Positions 39,049 through 39,186 of a stretch of DNA of 39,186 bases are shown here, one piece after another; position 1 is the stretch's first letter, and every line of letters begins with the position of its first letter. Made by a program: the position numbers and the translations under genes. The notes under the pieces were generated by a model. It saw nothing but the letters and a program-made list of their open reading frames with translations. It did no database searches and was not told the origin of the DNA. The DNA comes from Bolinopsis microptera (lineage: Eukaryota; Ctenophora; Tentaculata; Lobata; Bolinopsidae). The DNA is taken from positions 4,342,260 to 4,381,445 of the forward strand of contig NC_087072.1 in NCBI RefSeq assembly GCF_026151205.1, written 5' to 3'.

Positions 39049-39186
<138 letters not shown>

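Overview
This is a eukaryotic, metazoan window. Its genes are split by GT-AG introns of roughly 130-250 bases, and it carries long homopolymer and microsatellite tracts, animal-type retroelements, a gap-junction innexin and two small cilium-type coiled-coil genes. The innexin has four cysteines in its first extracellular loop and a Y-P-Y-P-G-type loop, which I associate with early-branching animals. I lean towards a ctenophore, with a cnidarian or placozoan as alternatives; this is inference from family resemblance only. Cellular genes sit only in the right-hand quarter (about 30.3-38.2 kb). I found no tRNA, rRNA, CRISPR array or prokaryotic operon.

Layout. 1-12.0 kb has no convincing gene. 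It holds poly-G and poly-A tracts, a GC-rich island built on GGACTCCG motifs (8.1-8.56 kb), two tandem hairpins (10.74-10.83 kb) and copies of a dispersed repeat (10.57 and 11.08 kb). 12.1-17.2 kb is a degraded Ty3/Gypsy-type retrotransposon (gag, protease, RT/RNase H, integrase) with a stop codon, a frameshift and a changed reverse transcriptase motif. A truncated GIY-YIG fragment resembling Penelope-like elements and a MITE-like palindrome follow it. 18.6-19.8 kb holds tetranucleotide and heptanucleotide arrays.

20.18-24.30 kb is the strangest part. Two inverted copies of a ~130-bp element, each ending in a poly-G/poly-C run next to TTAA, enclose about 2.6 kb of TCCTCC-type polypyrimidine repeat punctuated by GGACAAAA palindromes. 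The cores of the two copies are flipped relative to their own flanks. 24.45-25.16 kb carries exon-like pieces of an unrecognised, apparently broken gene. 27.39-29.85 kb is enclosed by ~85-98-bp inverted repeats and contains a TGTATGTC microsatellite and a fragment of a mobile-element protein.

30.3-38.2 kb is a compact gene block on the + strand: a three-exon CFAP141-like gene, a single-ORF innexin, and a second three-exon CFAP141-family gene. The last intron of the first CFAP141-like gene is expanded to 4.8 kb by an antisense LINE (CR1/Jockey-like) whose two ORFs both look intact. CFAP141-type proteins are small axonemal proteins, and innexins form gap junctions or hemichannels. Whether their adjacency means anything functional is unknown.
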